Positions 33,396 to 42,491 of a DNA stretch of 64,000 bases are shown here, one piece after another. Within the stretch, counting starts at the first letter, position 1. Each line of letters starts with the position of its first letter. A program made the translations under genes and the position numbers. The DNA lies in contig QWDA01000002.1 of the NCBI GenBank assembly GCA_003605175.1, positions 62,001-126,000 of the forward strand, read 5' to 3'. This DNA is from Paracoccaceae bacterium (GTDB lineage Bacteria > Pseudomonadota > Alphaproteobacteria > Rhodobacterales > Rhodobacteraceae). Below the pieces are notes generated by a model that was given only the letters and a program-made list of their open reading frames with translations, was not told the origin of the DNA and did not search any database.

Positions 33396-33752
33396 GGGGC
33401 GGTCCTGCCATGGGAGCGTGGCGAGAATATGGACAACGGCAGGGAGATGCGGGGAATTGCATCGCTTGGAGCGAGCGCCCTCGCAACAGCTATGCCCCGC
33501 CCGGGACAAGGCCCGCAGGGCCGCCGGGCGAGCGCCTGCCCGTGTCACGCCAGAGGCGTGCCTCCGGCACGACCGGGCTGGCGCTCTGGTGACATCCCGC
33601 GCCGAACGGCTGTACGGCGGGGTTGCACCATAAATCGCCCCGATCAACCGTTGCGGCGCCATCCCACGGGCAGGCCCCCGCCCGGCTTGCGCCACGTTGG
33701 ACGGTCAGAAAGGCAGCCAGAGCGGCCGTTTCCGCGCGGGCCGATCCAGCGC
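33396..33752. other. 357-base gap holding repeat copy B
   Basis: The stretch lies between the starts of the ligase-like gene and the end of the lipase gene, both leftward. It contains repeat copy B (33495-33685), about 100 bases of ligase upstream region and about 67 bases downstream of the lipase stop. No gene is supported here. Confidence 0.5.
33495..33685. repeat. dispersed element, copy B
   Basis: This 191-base copy aligns with copy A at 28310-28478 along its full length. Its inverted ends (from about 33523 and up to 33686) match at 20 of 22 bases. It carries an extra segment of about 25 bases with its own hairpin (GAGGCGTGCCTC near 33553). Shared interior blocks include GGGCTGGCGCTCTGGTGA, CCCGCGCCGAACGG and GCGCCATCCCACGGGCAGG. 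Confidence 0.7.
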
Positions 33753-34505
33753 CTATTCTTCCTCGATCAGATCCCGCACCGCCGCTGGGAAATCGAGCGC
33801 GTGGTCGAACTGCCCGGACTTCAGGAATTCCATCACCTCGGCGATCACCACCGGGTCGTTCATCATGAAGGTATGGGTGACCGGCAGCACGATATGGTCT
33901 GCGAGCCCCGGCATCAGCGTGCTCGCGACCGAGACCTTGCCGTCGTCGGGGCCCTTGATGATGCGCGAATAGACCGGGTTCAGCGTCCGGTCGCCGGCGA
34001 TGACGCCGATCGAGACATCGGGCATGCTGAGCAGGTTCGGCAGCGCGTCGGGGCCGGTGCCGAGCTCCATCCCCGCCGGCCCGGTCATCCAGCGGAACGC
34101 GCCGAGATCGCCGAAAGCGTCCACCAGTTCGGAGCCGTGGTTCGGCGGCGCCAGCATCACCACGCGGCCCATGGTCTCGGGCCGGTGGTCCTCGAGCCAG
34201 GCGCGGGCGAGGATGCCGCCCATGGAATGGGTCACGAAATGGGTGCGGTCGCTGCCGCATTCGGCGACCGATCTGGGCACCGCGCGGGCGACGAGCTCCT
34301 CGACCGACAGGTCGGTCGAGGGGTAGGTGTGGTTCACCACCTTGTAGCCCGCCCCTTCGAGCGCGCGTTCCATCACGAAGAACGAGGCCGCGCTGCGTGC
34401 CAGCCCGTGCAGGAGCACCACGCAATCGGCGCGGGCGGGGGCGGGAGAGAGGAGAGGCAGGGCCGCGACGAGGCCGGCGAGGAGGGAGGCGGGGCGCAAG
34501 GTCAT
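33753..34505 (-). CDS. secreted lipase-like alpha/beta hydrolase
   Basis: This 250-residue protein has a signal peptide of about 26 residues ending ARADC; the Cys at 28 could be lipidated only if the signal is read differently. The oxyanion strand [10 protein letters not shown] is followed by the nucleophile motif THSMGG (Ser94), [10 protein letters not shown], and a late His in PVTHTFMM. The pattern fits a triacylglycerol lipase or PGAP1-like esterase acting in the periplasm or outside. It ends 67 bases from repeat copy B. Confidence 0.82.
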   Translation of the reverse strand: MTLRPASLLAGLVAALPLLSPAPARADCVVLLHGLARSAASFFVMERALEGAGYKVVNHTYPSTDLSVEELVARAVPRSVAECGSDRTHFVTHSMGGILARAWLEDHRPETMGRVVMLAPPNHGSELVDAFGDLGAFRWMTGPAGMELGTGPDALPNLLSMPDVSIGVIAGDRTLNPVYSRIIKGPDDGKVSVASTLMPGLADHIVLPVTHTFMMNDPVVIAEVMEFLKSGQFDHALDFPAAVRDLIEEE

Positions 34506-34618
34506 TTCCCCTATCTAGGGCGTGCGTTCCGGGTTTGCGAGGCCCCGCTTGACCCGGGCAGCGGCAGCGGCGATGGGTGGGCGATGATCGGGGCAGCGAA
34601 ACACGGACGGGGCGGGAC

Positions 34619-35686
34619 ATGGCGCTGAAACTGCACGCGCTTTCCGACCTCCTGACGCTCGAGGCCGACACGGTGATCGACGTGCGCGCGCCCGCGGAAT
34701 TCGCCGAGGATCACCTGCCGGGCGCGATCAGCCTGCCGGTGCTCGACGACGCGGAACGCGCCCGGGTCGGCACGATCTACAAGCAGGAAAGCCCGTTCAA
34801 GGCGCGCAAGATCGGCGCCGCGCTGGTGGCGCGCAACGCCGCGCGGCATATCGAGACGGCGCTGGCCGAGAAGGGCGGCGGCTGGCGGCCGCTGGTCTAT
34901 TGCTGGCGGGGCGGGCAGCGCTCGGGATCCTTCGCCGCGATCCTGGCGCAGATCGGCTGGCGCACCGAGCTTATCGAGGGCGGCTACCGGAGCTACCGGC
35001 GGCTTGTGGTAAAGGCGCTCTACGAAGAGCCCTGGCCGACGCGGCTCCTGGTGCTGGACGGCAATACCGGCACCGCCAAGACGGCGCTTCTGGCCCGGCT
35101 CGCGGCGCGCGGCGCGCAGGTGATCGACCTGGAGGGCCTTGCGCGGCACCGGGGCTCGGTGCTGGGGCCCGATCCGCGCGGCCAGCCCTCGCAGAAGGCG
35201 TTCGAGAGCGGCATCGCCATGGCGCTCGCCGGATGCGACCCGGCGCGGCCGGTGGTGGTCGAGGCGGAATCGAGCAAGGTGGGCGACCTGATCGTGCCGC
35301 CGAGCCTCTGGGCGCTCTTGCGCGCGGCGCCCCGGCTGGTGATCGAGGCGCCCGTCCCGGCCCGGGCCGAATACCTCGCCCGCGCCTATGGCGACCTCAC
35401 CGCCGATCCCGAGCGGATTGCGGCGCTGCTGGCGCTGCTCCGGCCGTTTCACGGGGCCGAGCGGGTGGAAGCCTGGCAGGCGATGGCGCGCGAGGGCGCC
35501 CATGTGGAACTCGCGGCCAAGCTGGTCGAATGCCACTACGACCCGCGCTACGCCAGGTCGCGCGGGCGCTGGGAAGGCGCGGTGCGCGCAGTGCTTCGGA
35601 GCGAGAGCCTCGACGCCGCCGCCCTGGAGACGCTGGCCGACGCGGCGATGGCGGCGCTTGCCGCGGAGGGGCCGACCCAAGGCTGA
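34619..35686 (+). CDS. mnmH: tRNA 2-selenouridine synthase
   Basis: This 355-residue MnmH (SelU/YbbB) protein joins an N-terminal rhodanese domain with catalytic Cys95 (YCWRGGQRSGS) to a P-loop domain. It replaces sulfur by selenium at the wobble 2-thiouridine of some tRNAs, via a geranylated intermediate. The P-loop GNTGTAKT (148-155) departs from the usual G-x-TGSGKT but keeps Gly, Lys and Thr. The start MALKLHALSD at 34619 was chosen on conservation. selD, needed to supply selenophosphate, is not in the window. Confidence 0.9.
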   Translation: MALKLHALSDLLTLEADTVIDVRAPAEFAEDHLPGAISLPVLDDAERARVGTIYKQESPFKARKIGAALVARNAARHIETALAEKGGGWRPLVYCWRGGQRSGSFAAILAQIGWRTELIEGGYRSYRRLVVKALYEEPWPTRLLVLDGNTGTAKTALLARLAARGAQVIDLEGLARHRGSVLGPDPRGQPSQKAFESGIAMALAGCDPARPVVVEAESSKVGDLIVPPSLWALLRAAPRLVIEAPVPARAEYLARAYGDLTADPERIAALLALLRPFHGAERVEAWQAMAREGAHVELAAKLVECHYDPRYARSRGRWEGAVRAVLRSESLDAAALETLADAAMAALAAEGPTQG

Positions 35687-35742
35687 TGGCGTTTTCACCC
35701 TTGCGCCGCTAGAATGGGCGCGGAACCCAGGGGAGGACGGCG

Positions 35743-36870
35743 CTGACACGGGGAGCGGCATTCCGGTTCGACCTCAAGGAGGTCAATGGCGCGCTGGGCG
35801 ATCTCGGCACGCTGCTGCCGTTGATGCTCGGCTGCCTCGCCGTGGCCGGGCTGTCGCCGGTGCCGGTCCTCGCCGGTTTCGCCGCCTTCTACATCGCCAG
35901 CGCCGTCACCTACCGCCTGCCGATCCCGGTCCAGCCGATGAAGGCGGTCGCGGCGCTGCTGATGACCCAGGCGGTCGCGCCGGGCATGCTGGCGGCGAGC
36001 GGCGTGATGATCGGCGCGGTGCTGATCCTCCTCGCGCTGACCGGGCTCGCCGACCGGCTCGGGCGGCTGGTGCCGCAATCGGTGCTGGCGGGGCTCCAGC
36101 TCGGTCTCGGCCTCTCGCTCGCGCTCGTGGCGCTGCGGCTGATCGGGACGAGCCCGCTTCTGGGCCTCACCGTCGCCGCGCTGCTGGCGGCGCTCCTCGC
36201 CCTGCCGCGCCTGCCGGGGGCGGCGATCGGGCTTGGCGCGGCGATCGGGCTCGGCGCGCTCACCGGCGCGCCCGCGCTGTCGCTGCCGGAAGGGCTCCAT
36301 TCGGGGCTGGCCTTCGTATGGCCGGGGCTCGACGATTTCGCGCAGGGCGCCACCCGGGTCGCGCTGCCGCAGCTCGCGCTGACGCTCACCAATGCGGTGT
36401 TCCTGACCGCGCTGGTGGCGGGCGACTATTTCGGGCCCTCCGCCGCGCATGTCACCCCGCGCCGGCTGGCGCTGAGTTCGGGGCTCGCCAATCTCCTCCT
36501 GGCGCCGTTCGGCGCGCTGCCGATGTGCCACGGGGCAGGGGGCGTCGCCGCGCATCACCGCTTCGGCGCGCGCTCGGGCACCGCGCCCCTCCTGCTCGGC
36601 CTCGCGCTGCTGGCGCTTGCGGCTCTCCCGGCGGGCACCGCCTTCGCGATCCTCGGCGCCATCCCCGCGGCGGGCCTCGGTGCCCTGCTGCTCGTCGCCT
36701 CCGCCGAACTGGCGCTGTCGCGGCGGCTCCTGGATTGCAGGCCCTCCTGCCGCCCGGTGATCGCCCTCGCCGCAGCGGCGACGCTCCTGGCCGATCCGAT
36801 GTGGGGCCTCGTCGCCGGCACGGGTGCCGAGGCAGTCCGGATCTGGCTGGTTCGGCGCGTGCGGGCCTGA
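35743..36870 (+). CDS. MOT1-type molybdate/sulfate transporter, apparent CTG start
   Basis: The 375-residue membrane protein matches the MOT1/putative sulfate-molybdate transporter family. FDLKEVNGALGDLGTLLPL precedes YRLPIPVQPMKAVAALL, and later GDYFGPSAAHVTPRRLALSSG. The conserved N-terminal block (from 35767) lies upstream of the first TTG/ATG (35818/35821). In frame, back to the stop at 35710, there is no ATG, GTG or TTG. CTG at 35743 has GGAGG six bases before it and is the likely start. Family members import molybdate; sulfate is possible. It may share a transcript with mnmH. Confidence 0.8.
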   Translation: MTRGAAFRFDLKEVNGALGDLGTLLPLMLGCLAVAGLSPVPVLAGFAAFYIASAVTYRLPIPVQPMKAVAALLMTQAVAPGMLAASGVMIGAVLILLALTGLADRLGRLVPQSVLAGLQLGLGLSLALVALRLIGTSPLLGLTVAALLAALLALPRLPGAAIGLGAAIGLGALTGAPALSLPEGLHSGLAFVWPGLDDFAQGATRVALPQLALTLTNAVFLTALVAGDYFGPSAAHVTPRRLALSSGLANLLLAPFGALPMCHGAGGVAAHHRFGARSGTAPLLLGLALLALAALPAGTAFAILGAIPAAGLGALLLVASAELALSRRLLDCRPSCRPVIALAAAATLLADPMWGLVAGTGAEAVRIWLVRRVRA

Positions 36871-36917
36871 CCGATGGTCTCCGCGATCCGACGCGGCCGC
36901 CCCAGGGAGAAAAGCGC

Positions 36918-37256
36918 ATGACGAAATATCTCATCTCGTTTCCGAGCGAGGCGATGGTGCTCACCGAGGAGGAGTTTCCGGCGGTCGTCGCCGAGTCGCA
37001 TGCGGTGATCGCGGCGGCGAAGGCCGTGGGGGTTTACGTGTTCGCCGGCGGTATCGCGGAGCAGGTCGATCCGGTGCTGGTCTCCGGCGACGGGGCAGTG
37101 TCGTCCGAGCTCTATCCGGGCAGCCGGCTGTCCGGCGGCTTCGCGGTGCTGGAGGTGCCGACCCGCGCGGAGGCCGAGGACTGGGCGCGGAAGTTCGCGG
37201 CGGCCTGCCGCTGCGCGCAGGAGCTTCGCGAGTTCATGTACGACCCGGCGAGTTAG
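36918..37256 (+). CDS. YciI/DGPF-like small protein
   Basis: This 112-residue protein belongs to the YciI-like superfamily (DGPF domain). KYLISFPSEAMVLTEEEF opens a ferredoxin-like fold, and LSGGFAVLEVPTRAEAEDWARKFAAACRC closes it. Some relatives decompose toxic chlorinated intermediates, but most have no known activity. The gene lies 47 bases after the transporter on the same strand. The start is ATG 36918. Confidence 0.75.
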   Translation: MTKYLISFPSEAMVLTEEEFPAVVAESHAVIAAAKAVGVYVFAGGIAEQVDPVLVSGDGAVSSELYPGSRLSGGFAVLEVPTRAEAEDWARKFAAACRCAQELREFMYDPAS

Positions 37257-37413
37257 GGTGGCCCAGGTTCGGCGGACCGACGCACCGGCCGTAAGTCATC
37301 CAGATGGCGCTCGCACGGGCAGCCTTTGGCGCTGCTCGGGCGGGGGCAATGAGCGACCGTTGAAAGGCGGCAGCCGCGGCGCTGCATTCGGTCTGGAACC
37401 TCCGCCATCGACG

Positions 37414-37440
37414 AAAAAGGCCGGGGAACTGGCCCCGGCC
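37414..37440 (-). terminator. Rho-independent terminator of the decarboxylase gene
   Basis: On the minus strand GGCCGGGG (37440-37433) pairs with CCCCGGCC (37426-37419) around a six-base loop and is followed at once by TTTTT (37418-37414). It lies 29 bases past the stop of the gene at 37470-38636. This is the clearest intrinsic terminator in the window. Confidence 0.9.
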
Positions 37441-37469
37441 CTGTACTGTCCCTGCCGCGTTGTCGCGGT

Positions 37470-38636
37470 TCAGATCACCACCACGTCCAGCGGCGGGAAG
37501 CCGTTGAAACCGACCGAGGAATAGCTCGACGTATAGGCGCCGCAGGAGCGGATGATCATGCGGTCGCCCGCCTTGAGGCCCTGCGGAAGGTCCACCATGC
37601 GCTTTTCATAGAGCACGTCGGCGCTGTCGCAGGACGGGCCGGCGAGGATGCAGGGGCCATGCGCCTCGTGGTCGCGGTCGGTGATGAACTGGTAGCGGAT
37701 CGCCTCGTCCATCGTCTCGGCGAGACCCGAGAACTTGCCGATGTCGAGATAGACCCAGCGGTGCAGGTCGTTGTCCGATTTGCGCGACACGAGCAGCACC
37801 TCGGCCGCGATCATGCCGGCTTCCGCGACGAGGCCGCGGCCGGGCTCGGCCATGATCTCGGGCACCTCGCCGAAACGGTCGTGGATCAGCTCCATCACGC
37901 GGGCGGCATAGGCGGTCGGGTGCTGGACTTCCTCGCCGTAGAAGGCCGGAAAGCCGCCGCCGATGTTCAGCAGCGTGAGGCCGAAACCGGCCGCCTGCGC
38001 CTCGGCCCAGATCTGCGCGATCTGGTCGAGCGTCGCGGTCCACATTTCGGCGCGCTTGGTCTGCGAGCCGACATGGAACGAGAAACCCACCGGATCGAGG
38101 CCGAGCTCGCGGGCAAGGCCGAGCAGCGCCAGCGCCTTGTCGCGGGCGCAGCCGAACTTGCGGCTGAGCGGCCAGTCAGCCTCGGAGGCGTCGACGATCA
38201 GGCGAATATAGACCCGCGCGCCGGGCGCGTGCTCGGCGATCTTCTCGAGCTCTTCCTCGGCATCGGCCGCGAACAGGTCGATCCCGACATTGTACGCGAA
38301 GGCGATGTCGGCGGGCCGCTTCACGGTGTTGCCGAAGCTGATATCCTCGGGCGCCGCGCCGAGCGACAGGCAGAGCTCGATCTCGCCGCGCGAGGCCGCA
38401 TCGAAATGCGCGCCGAGCCGCACCAGGCGCTCGACGATCTCGCGGGCCGGGTTCGCCTTCACCGCATAGTGCACGCGGGCGCGGCCGAGGCCCTGGGCAA
38501 GCGCCTGGTACTGGGCTTCAACCTGGTTGATATCGAGCACCAGCGTCGGGCGCTCGAACTGGGTCTGACGGATGAAGGCTTCGATACGGGTGGGCGCAGC
38601 GGGACGGCCCACCAGGGCGGCGGCAGTAGCGTACAT
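37470..38636 (-). CDS. ornithine/lysine decarboxylase, alanine-racemase-fold type
   Basis: This 388-residue PLP enzyme of the group IV decarboxylase family has the Schiff-base Lys60 in HYAVKANP, the phosphate loop NIGGGFPAFYG and the active-site Cys in GPSCDSADVLYE. It makes putrescine from ornithine or cadaverine from lysine. The start at 38636 was chosen over the ATG six bases earlier because GGAG abuts the first ATG but is six bases from the second. The longer in-frame reading to 38765 is not conserved and probably belongs to the leader. Confidence 0.92.
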   Translation of the reverse strand: MYATAAALVGRPAAPTRIEAFIRQTQFERPTLVLDINQVEAQYQALAQGLGRARVHYAVKANPAREIVERLVRLGAHFDAASRGEIELCLSLGAAPEDISFGNTVKRPADIAFAYNVGIDLFAADAEEELEKIAEHAPGARVYIRLIVDASEADWPLSRKFGCARDKALALLGLARELGLDPVGFSFHVGSQTKRAEMWTATLDQIAQIWAEAQAAGFGLTLLNIGGGFPAFYGEEVQHPTAYAARVMELIHDRFGEVPEIMAEPGRGLVAEAGMIAAEVLLVSRKSDNDLHRWVYLDIGKFSGLAETMDEAIRYQFITDRDHEAHGPCILAGPSCDSADVLYEKRMVDLPQGLKAGDRMIIRSCGAYTSSYSSVGFNGFPPLDVVVI

Positions 38637-38902
38637 GGTCATCTCCAATAGACCCGGCCATATATGACCGCTCAGTTCCAAGGGAGACGTTACCGTCGCT
38701 ACATAAACGCGAGCCGGATGTGCCGGCTGGCCAGAGGCGCGTGCGTTGGCGTCTTGCGGGGCCATTTGGAGAATCGCGGCCGAGTTTTCAAGAAAAAAAT
38801 TGTGACAATTCGTGGCACGGCGGATTGTTGCGGCAGCGCATCACGCTGCGGCCCGGCGCGGGGGCCTGCGGGCCCCGGGCCGGAAACATGCGCGGGCGAC
38901 GC
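38637..38902 (-). promoter_or_regulatory. putative leader and promoter region of the decarboxylase gene
   Basis: The 266 bases between the decarboxylase start and the putA stop include AT-rich sequence (AGAAAAAAATTGTGACAATT, about 38790-38809), which on the minus strand could hold a promoter. That would leave a leader of more than 100 bases. Alphaproteobacterial ornithine decarboxylase genes are known to have a conserved leader structure, the speF motif of Rfam; I cannot confirm the fold here. The putA end of the gap has GGGGCC-TGCG-GGCCCC at 38861-38876, a short hairpin that may help end putA transcription. Confidence 0.35.
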
Positions 38903-41900
38903 TCATGCCGATTGCGCCAGGAGGCGCGCGTTGCCGCCCGCTGCCGTGGTGTCCACGCAGAGATGGCGCTCCACCACGACGCGTTCCTCGAGATCGTCCT
39001 CCGACAGAAGCGGCACGATCGGCCCGTCGCGGCGGGCGAGGGCGGCGCGGGCGCGGCGCAGGTCGTCCGTGTCGGAGGCGGCCAGCGCCACCGCGTCGAT
39101 GCCCGTCAGCTCCGTCAGGGCGTCGCGGTCGAGTACGCCCGCGATCTCGCCCTTGCCGTCGGCGCCCGGCGCCACCACCACCGCCGGGCAGCCGGCGCCG
39201 CGGGCGATCCGGGCCTGCCGGTGCGCCAGTTCCAGCGTCGGGCCGAGGCAGAGCACGGTTCCGCGCGGATGCACCGAGAGCCGGTTCGATTCGCCGGTCG
39301 GCCCGGGCAGGCTCTCGGCCGACAAGGGCCCGTTCGCCGGGCGCCCCGCCGCCGTCAGCGCCGCCTGCACCGCGTCGACCGGGGCGGGGGGCGCGGCGGG
39401 GCCCTCGGCGAGGCGGCGGCCCGGCCGGGCGAAGCGCGGCACATAGTTCGGCCCGCCGGCCTTCGGTCCGGTGCCCGAGAGCCCCTCGCCGCCAAAGGGC
39501 TGCGACCCCACGATGGCGCCGATCTGGTTGCGGTTCACGTAGAGGTTCCCGACCTTCAGCCGCCGCGCGACCTGGTCGACCCGGTCGTCGATCCGGCTGT
39601 GGATCCCGAAGGTGAGGCCGTATCCGGAGGCGTTCACCGCATCGACCACCGCGTCGAGTTCGCCGGCCCTGAACGTCGCCACATGCAGGATCGGCCCGAA
39701 GACCTCGCGCTCCAGATCCGCGATCCCGCCGACCCGGATAACCGCCGGGCCGACGAAATGGCCGGCCCCGGGCGCCGCGAGCTGTTTCAGGAGCCGCCCC
39801 TCGGCCTTGGCCTGCGCCACATGGGCGTCGATGCCGGTCTTGGCAGCCGCGTCGATCACCGGGCCGAGATCGGTCGCCATGTCCCAGGGATCGGCGACGC
39901 GCAGCTCGTCCATCGCGCCGAACAGCATCGTGAGCAGCGTGTCCTTCACATCCTCCTGTACATAGAGCAGGCGCAGCGCCGAGCAGCGCTGGCCGGCCGA
40001 CTGGAAGGCCGAGGCGACGATGTCGCGCACCGCCTGTTCCGGCAGCGCGGTGGAATCGACCACCATCGCGTTGAGCCCGCCGGTCTCCGCGATGAGCGGC
40101 GCGGCCGGATCCATACTGGCGGCCATGGCGCGGTTGATCGCCTGCGCGGTCGCGGTGGAGCCGGTGAAGCAGACCCCGGCGATGCGGGCATCCGAGGTCA
40201 GCGCGCGGCCGACCACCGGGCCGAGGCCGGGCAGGAGCTGCAGCGCGGTTCTCGGGACGCCGGCCTCGTGCAGGCAGGAGACGGCCAGATGCGCGATGAG
40301 GCCGGTGCTCTCGGCCGGCTTGGCGAGCACGCCGTTGCCGGCGGCCAGTGCGGCGGCGATCTGGCCGGTGAAGATCGCGAGCGGGAAATTCCAGGGGGAG
40401 ATGCAGGTGAAGATCCCGCGCGCCGGGGCGTCGAGCTCGCGGCCGCGCGCGGCGTAGTAGCGCAGGAAGTCCACCGCCTCGCGCAGCTCGGCGATGGCAT
40501 CGCGGGTGGTCTTGCCGGCCTCGCGGGTCAGAAGCGCGAAGATCTCGCCGAAGCGCGCTTCGTAGAGCTCGGCGGCTTGCGACAGCACGCGGGCGCGCTC
40601 CGCTGCCGGCGCGTCCCAGGGACGGGCGGCGGCGAGCGCGGTCTCCACGTCGGCCTCGCTCGCAAGCCGGACGGTGCCCACCGCCTCGGCAAGCTCCGCC
40701 GGGTTTCGGATGTCCATGGTTTCGCTTCCCTGCACCTCGCCCGCGATCAGCGGACCCGCCGACCAGGCCACCGCCGCATGCGACGCCCGGGCGGCGTGGA
40801 TCTCGTCGAGATCGGTGCGGTCGTGCAGGTCCCAGCCGCGCGAATTGGCGCGCTCGGGGCGGAACAGGTCGGCCGGAGCGATCACCGCGCGGTTGTCGCC
40901 GGCGCGCGCCAGCGTGTCGAACGGATCGGCCGCGACCGTTTCGGCGGGCACGTCCGCGTCGACGATCTGGTTCACGAAGGAGGAGTTCGCGCCGTTCTCG
41001 AGGAGCCGGCGCACGAGATAGGCGAGGAGGTCGCGATGGGCGCCCACCGGGGCGTAGATCCGGCAGCGCGCGCCCTCGGCGCGGTGGACCTTGTCGTGCA
41101 GGCTCTCGCCCATGCCGTGCAGGCGCTGGAATTCGTAGGCCGCCTTCGGCGCGCCCATCTCGAGGATCGCGGCGACGGTATGGGCGTTGTGGGTGGCGAA
41201 TTGCGGGTAGATCCGGTCGGTCATGCCCAGAAGCTTCTGCGCGCAGCAGAGATAAGCGACGTCGGTCGCCGCCTTGCGGGTCCAGACCGGGAAACCCTTC
41301 AGCCCCTCGACCTGGCTGCGCTTGATCTCGGTGTCCCAGTAGGCGCCCTTCACGAGGCGCACCATGAACCTGCGGTCGAGCGTCTCGGCCAGCGCGTGGA
41401 GCCAGTCGAGCACCGCCGGGGCGCGTTTGCCATAGGCCTGCACCACCACGCCGAACCCGTCCCATCCGGCGAGGCGTTCGTCGCGCGCCACCGCTTCGAT
41501 CACGTCGAGCGAGAGGTCGAGCCGGTCGGCTTCCTCGGCGTCGATATTGAGCCCCATCCCGGCCGCGCGGGCCTGGAGCGCGAGCTCGAGCGTGCGCTCC
41601 ACGAGCTCGGTCATCACGCGGTCCGTCTGGCTCTCCTCGTAGCGCGGATGCAGGGCGGAGAGCTTGATCGAGATGCCGGGGCCGGTCCGCAGATCGCCGG
41701 TCGTCTCCTTCGCGAGCCGCGCGATGGCCTCGGAATAGGCCTTGAAATAGGCGTCGGCGTCCTCCGCCGTCCGCGCCGCCTCGCCCAGCATGTCGTAGGA
41801 ATAGGAATAGCCCTCCGCGACCCGCTTGCGGCCGCGCTTCAGTGCCGCCTCGATGGTCTCGCCCAGGACGAATTGCGCGCCCATCTCGCGCATTGCACGG

Positions 41901-42376
41901 CTGACGGCGGCGCGGATCACCGGCTCGCCCAGACGGCGGATCGCGTCTTTCAGCACATGCGCGACGCCGCGCCCTTCCTGCAGCACCTTGCCGGTGAGCA
42001 GGAGGCCCCAGGTCGAGGCGTTGACGAGCGGCGAGGAGGATTTGCCCAGATGCGCGCTCCATTCCGACGGCGCGATCTTGTCTTCGATCAGCGCGTCGAT
42101 CGTGTCGGCATCGGGCACGCGCAGGAGCGCCTCGGCGAGGCACATCAGCGCGATGCCCTCCTCGGTCGAGAGACCGTATTCGGCGAGGAACACCTCCATC
42201 AGGCCGGGATCGTCGTCGGCACGGATCGCCTCCACCAGCTTCGCGCCGCGCGCGACGGCGGACTTGCGCAGTTCGGGCGTGATCCCCGACGCGCCGGCCA
42301 GGCGCTCGAGCAGCAGCGCCTCGTCGGCGAGATGGTCTTCGCGCATCCGGGCGCGGGCGTCTGCGAGCTTGTCCAT
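38903..42376 (-). CDS. putA: bifunctional proline dehydrogenase / pyrroline-5-carboxylate dehydrogenase
   Basis: The 1157-residue PutA oxidises proline to glutamate. The proline dehydrogenase barrel spans about 80-450, with SIKLSALHPRYEE, RLVKGAYWDTEIKRSQ and the FAD-site YAPVGAHRDLLAYLVRRLLENGANSSF. The P5C dehydrogenase domain, about 520-1000, has SPWNFPLAIFTGQIAAALAAGN, ETGGLNAMVVDSTAL and SAGQRCSALRLLY with the catalytic Cys. A C-terminal PutA-type extension follows. There is no N-terminal ribbon-helix-helix, so it is not its own repressor; the Lrp-type gene opposite fills that role. GGAGG precedes the ATG by six bases. Confidence 0.96.
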   Translation of the reverse strand: MDKLADARARMREDHLADEALLLERLAGASGITPELRKSAVARGAKLVEAIRADDDPGLMEVFLAEYGLSTEEGIALMCLAEALLRVPDADTIDALIEDKIAPSEWSAHLGKSSSPLVNASTWGLLLTGKVLQEGRGVAHVLKDAIRRLGEPVIRAAVSRAMREMGAQFVLGETIEAALKRGRKRVAEGYSYSYDMLGEAARTAEDADAYFKAYSEAIARLAKETTGDLRTGPGISIKLSALHPRYEESQTDRVMTELVERTLELALQARAAGMGLNIDAEEADRLDLSLDVIEAVARDERLAGWDGFGVVVQAYGKRAPAVLDWLHALAETLDRRFMVRLVKGAYWDTEIKRSQVEGLKGFPVWTRKAATDVAYLCCAQKLLGMTDRIYPQFATHNAHTVAAILEMGAPKAAYEFQRLHGMGESLHDKVHRAEGARCRIYAPVGAHRDLLAYLVRRLLENGANSSFVNQIVDADVPAETVAADPFDTLARAGDNRAVIAPADLFRPERANSRGWDLHDRTDLDEIHAARASHAAVAWSAGPLIAGEVQGSETMDIRNPAELAEAVGTVRLASEADVETALAAARPWDAPAAERARVLSQAAELYEARFGEIFALLTREAGKTTRDAIAELREAVDFLRYYAARGRELDAPARGIFTCISPWNFPLAIFTGQIAAALAAGNGVLAKPAESTGLIAHLAVSCLHEAGVPRTALQLLPGLGPVVGRALTSDARIAGVCFTGSTATAQAINRAMAASMDPAAPLIAETGGLNAMVVDSTALPEQAVRDIVASAFQSAGQRCSALRLLYVQEDVKDTLLTMLFGAMDELRVADPWDMATDLGPVIDAAAKTGIDAHVAQAKAEGRLLKQLAAPGAGHFVGPAVIRVGGIADLEREVFGPILHVATFRAGELDAVVDAVNASGYGLTFGIHSRIDDRVDQVARRLKVGNLYVNRNQIGAIVGSQPFGGEGLSGTGPKAGGPNYVPRFARPGRRLAEGPAAPPAPVDAVQAALTAAGRPANGPLSAESLPGPTGESNRLSVHPRGTVLCLGPTLELAHRQARIARGAGCPAVVVAPGADGKGEIAGVLDRDALTELTGIDAVALAASDTDDLRRARAALARRDGPIVPLLSEDDLEERVVVERHLCVDTTAAGGNARLLAQSA

Positions 42377-42491
42377 GAGCGGCCTCCAATCCTGATGGCC
42401 CTCTTTAGCATAGCGCCCACAGGCGATCCGACCAATCTCTGGCGTTTCACGGGACATACGTCTATTGTTCAGGTAATTTACGGGCCGAAGG

